Assembly (NCBI GenBank): GCA_013151635.1
Contig: JAADHV010000086.1
Coordinates: forward strand, 62,001 to 126,000
DNA: 64,000 bases
Source of the DNA: Deltaproteobacteria bacterium
GTDB lineage: Bacteria; Desulfobacterota; Desulfobacteria; Desulfobacterales; Desulfobacteraceae
Direction: 5' to 3'
Shown here in pieces: positions 61,892 to 64,000 of the stretch. Position 1 is the first letter of the stretch. Each line of letters begins with the position of its first letter. The position numbers and the translations under genes are program-made. The notes under the pieces are model-generated. The model saw nothing but the letters and a program-made list of their open reading frames with translations. It did not search any database and was not told the origin of the DNA.

Positions 61892-62440
61892 ATGAGTATT
61901 CCGAAAAAACCTGATCCGGCAAAGCTTGTGACAGGATGCATTATAAATGATAAAGCATCCATTGGCAAGCTCTATCCTATGCTGGAAGACACCTTCGGCC
62001 CCGTAGACATCATCAGTCGCTGGCTTGATTTTGCCTATACTGATTATTACTACAAAGAAATGGGTTCTCCCTTGTTTCGAAAGGTTTTTGTGTTTAAGCA
62101 CCTGATTGCCCAGGATGAGCTTGCACTGATAAAGGAAAAGACAAATGAACTTGAAAAAAGATTTGTCAGTTCAGGAAAAAGAAATGTAAATATTGATCCG
62201 GGGTATCTTGTATCCTCACGGTTTATCCTGGCCACGGGCAAGGAATATTCCCACAGGATTTATATCGGTCGCAGGATTTATGCTGACCTGACTTTGATGT
62301 ATTCAAAAAAAGAGGGTTTTAAAACTTTGGACTGGACATATCCTGACTATGCTTCTGACAGCATGATTGCATTTTTATCAAAGGTAAGGGATAAATATCT
62401 TTTGGATTTAAAGGCAGGCAAAGGAAAAAAAAATGATTAA
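61892..62440 (+). CDS. DUF4416 family protein
   Basis: 182 aa. Family features include KLVTGCIINDKASIGKLYPM, FGPVDIISRWLDFAYTDYYYKEMG and FILATGKEYSHRIYIGRRIYADL. Function unknown; frequent in deltaproteobacteria next to yicC/gmk. Starts 3 bp after the Trm112-like gene and overlaps yicC by 8 bp. Confidence 0.85.
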   Translation: MSIPKKPDPAKLVTGCIINDKASIGKLYPMLEDTFGPVDIISRWLDFAYTDYYYKEMGSPLFRKVFVFKHLIAQDELALIKEKTNELEKRFVSSGKRNVNIDPGYLVSSRFILATGKEYSHRIYIGRRIYADLTLMYSKKEGFKTLDWTYPDYASDSMIAFLSKVRDKYLLDLKAGKGKKND

Positions 62441-63314
62441 AAGCATGACCGCTTTTTCTGAAGCGTCAAATACTTACAGCACTATCACAGCCGATGTCAC
62501 CATACGTTCTTATAATTCGCGGTACCTTGACATTGCTTATTTTTGCCCGGAATCCTGCCAGGTATTTGAAGATGCCATTAAAAAAATTATTGCAGGGATC
62601 TTAAGCCGCGGAAGAATTGAAATTAAATTGTTTGTCCGGGATGAAGTAAAGGATCCTGACCAGTTTGAAGTGGATGAGGTAAAGGCAGTATCTTATTATC
62701 ATGCGTTAAAAAAGATAAAAGAAGATTTAAACCTGGCTTCCTCCATTTCTCTGTCAAATATCTTATCAGCCAGGGATGTGATTGTTCCTTTCAAAAAGGA
62801 GCATGATTCGGCCAACCTCTGGAAGGCAATAGAGCCGTCCGTTAAGAAAGCCTGTGCCCATCTTGATTCCATGCGGAAAAAAGAAGGGAAAAATCTTTAT
62901 TCTGATTTGACAGCAAGAATCAATTATATTGAAGAAAATTTAAAATTAATTGAAAAAGATGCAGCAAAAATCCCGCCGATCTATAAGAAAAGGCTCATGG
63001 AAAGGATTTCTTATCTTGTTTCTGATGCAAAAGACATGGATATGGTCAGAATTTCCCAGGAGGCTGCTGTCTTAGCGGACAAAAGTGATGTGTCAGAAGA
63101 GATAGTAAGACTTTACAGCCATATTAAACAATTCCGTGATATTCTGGATTCAAATGATTCTGAAGGAAGAAAATTAAATTTTTTAATCCAGGAGTTTAAC
63201 CGTGAATTTAACACAATCGGATCAAAGGCCGGAAATGCATCTTTGTCGCACCGGGTGGTCGATTTGAAATCAGAGCTTGAAAAGATCAGGGAACAAGTAC
63301 AGAATATAGAATAA
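62433..63314 (+). CDS. yicC: YicC family endoribonuclease
   Basis: 293 aa. N-terminal YicC domain ([37 protein letters not shown]) and C-terminal DUF1732 ([40 protein letters not shown], whose core [10 protein letters not shown] and [11 protein letters not shown] is invariant in the family). E. coli YicC is an RNase acting with PNPase in small-RNA decay. It precedes remA and gmk as in many bacteria. Confidence 0.93.
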   Translation: MIKSMTAFSEASNTYSTITADVTIRSYNSRYLDIAYFCPESCQVFEDAIKKIIAGILSRGRIEIKLFVRDEVKDPDQFEVDEVKAVSYYHALKKIKEDLNLASSISLSNILSARDVIVPFKKEHDSANLWKAIEPSVKKACAHLDSMRKKEGKNLYSDLTARINYIEENLKLIEKDAAKIPPIYKKRLMERISYLVSDAKDMDMVRISQEAAVLADKSDVSEEIVRLYSHIKQFRDILDSNDSEGRKLNFLIQEFNREFNTIGSKAGNASLSHRVVDLKSELEKIREQVQNIE

Positions 63315-63342
63315 TTTTCATATATTTAGAAGGGTGAACTTA

Positions 63343-63603
63343 ATGGAACAGCTCCTATTAAATTTAGGCTTTGGAAATACTGTGGTGGCAGATAAAGTTG
63401 TAGCAATTTTATCTCCAAACTCATCTCCCATGAAACGGGTCAAGGATGAAGCCAGGGAGGACAAACGCCTGATTGACGTGACCCATGGCAGAAAGACAAG
63501 GGCTATGATTGTAACCCAGAGCAATCATGTCATTCTTTCCGCCATCCAGGCCGAGACCGTTTCCAACCGGTTTGAATCCCTGACTGATGGACAAGAAGAA
63601 TAA
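63343..63603 (+). CDS. RemA/DUF370 family protein
   Basis: 86 aa from ATG 63343 (AGAAGG 9 nt upstream; an in-frame GTG three codons earlier is less likely). Conserved [44 protein letters not shown] in two pieces ([26 protein letters not shown]) and NHVILSAI. RemA binds DNA in Bacillus; in proteobacteria the family usually stands between yicC and gmk. Confidence 0.9.
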   Translation: MEQLLLNLGFGNTVVADKVVAILSPNSSPMKRVKDEAREDKRLIDVTHGRKTRAMIVTQSNHVILSAIQAETVSNRFESLTDGQEE

Positions 63604-63607
63604 TACC

Positions 63608-64000
63608 ATGGCCGGCACAGGAAAGCTTTTTGTAATATCCGCCCCTTCCGGGGCCGGGAAAACAACATTGGTAAGAAAGGTGCTTAAGCGTTTTAACTCT
63701 CTTTCATATTCTGTATCGCACACCACAAGAAGTCCCAGGAAAAATGAACAGGACAGTGTTGATTATTTTTTTATCACAGTAAAAGAGTTTGAACAAAAAA
63801 TTTTACTGGACCACTGGCTTGAATGGGCAAAAGTTCATGAAAATTACTATGGCACATCAAGGCAATTTGTGAAAAACTGTCTTGAAAAAGGCCGGAACCT
63901 TCTTCTGGATATTGATGTCCAGGGGGCAAAAAAGGTCATGGCATCGGAGCTTGAACCGGTTACCATATTTATCCTGCCCCCCTCTTTTGAAGTTTTATCC
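63608..64000 (+). CDS. gmk: guanylate kinase (partial, 3' end outside window)
   Basis: First 131 codons. P-loop FVISAPSGAGKTTLVRKVL (residues 8-26), the GMP-binding SVSHTTRSPRKNEQDSVDYFF and WAKVHENYYGTSR, and the strand LLLDIDVQGAKKVM. It phosphorylates GMP to GDP. Starts 4 bp after the remA-like stop and is cut by the right edge. Confidence 0.95.
   Translation, partial: MAGTGKLFVISAPSGAGKTTLVRKVLKRFNSLSYSVSHTTRSPRKNEQDSVDYFFITVKEFEQKILLDHWLEWAKVHENYYGTSRQFVKNCLEKGRNLLLDIDVQGAKKVMASELEPVTIFILPPSFEVLS

Noticed and set aside
1-64000. tRNA, rRNA, riboswitch or CRISPR features
   Set aside because: No T-loop-like or rRNA sequences and no regular short repeats were seen on reading either strand; a dedicated RNA search was not possible here.

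Overview
The window looks like chromosomal DNA of a marine-type, sulfate-reducing deltaproteobacterium of the Desulfobacterales (Desulfobacula/Desulfobacter/Desulfotignum type). This is an inference. It rests on moderate to low GC, two chemoreceptors and PAS kinases, a fused Bat operon, accessory genes for a molybdenum hydroxylase, an acyl-CoA dehydrogenase/acyl-CoA synthetase pair, a TRAP transporter, and a eukaryote-like arginine kinase of the kind described from Desulfotalea. No rRNA, tRNA or CRISPR array was seen.

Layout. 1-3849 (minus): a nickel/peptide-type ABC uptake system led by a SAM methyltransferase, running off the left edge. 4256-8648: an SLC13-type anion transporter divergent from a Cache-sensor/AlbA_2 membrane protein. 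8693-13844 (minus): a chemoreceptor, a small unknown protein, and a PAS kinase/NtrC regulator pair; the kinase has lost a C-terminal receiver whose stump is still readable, and it is preceded by a 27-codon leader ORF. 14018-16505 (minus): mocA-xdhC-yqeC, for maturing a molybdenum hydroxylase that is not in the window. 16887-22701: a DOMON protein, a cysteine-containing PAS kinase, an arginine kinase with a small Cys4 protein, a second chemoreceptor and a TetR regulator. 22842-30474: the moxR-DUF58-bat operon, with BatB fused to a BatC-like part and BatD fused to a BatE-like part. 30519-33699 (minus): acyl-CoA dehydrogenase, acyl-CoA synthetase and a MerR regulator, with a strong dyad upstream. 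33873-36912 (minus): a DEAD-box helicase and a GH5 glycosidase.

37000-38300 is a graveyard of mobile elements (IS1380 relic, ExeA-type ATPase tail with a small gene and a terminator). 38591-51228 is the most interesting block: an IclR-controlled island with a PanB-like enzyme, an unrecognised partner, an aminotransferase, an ectoine-hydrolase-like M24 protein, an M20 amidohydrolase, a three-part TRAP transporter, and homologues of EutB, a second ectoine hydrolase (interrupted by TGA), EutA and a truncated EutC. I read it as an uptake and breakdown pathway for ectoine, 5-hydroxyectoine or a related compatible solute. Its 3' end is eroded, running into relics of a sigma-54 activator, an AAA ATPase, an MttB-type methyltransferase and a group II intron reverse transcriptase (51103-53296).

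53461-64000 returns to ordinary genome: a TetR/methyltransferase pair, a MITE-like repeat, a nitroreductase, gpsA, a GAF protein, divergent waaA and msbA, and a housekeeping run of Trm112-like, DUF4416, yicC, remA-like and gmk, the last cut by the right edge.
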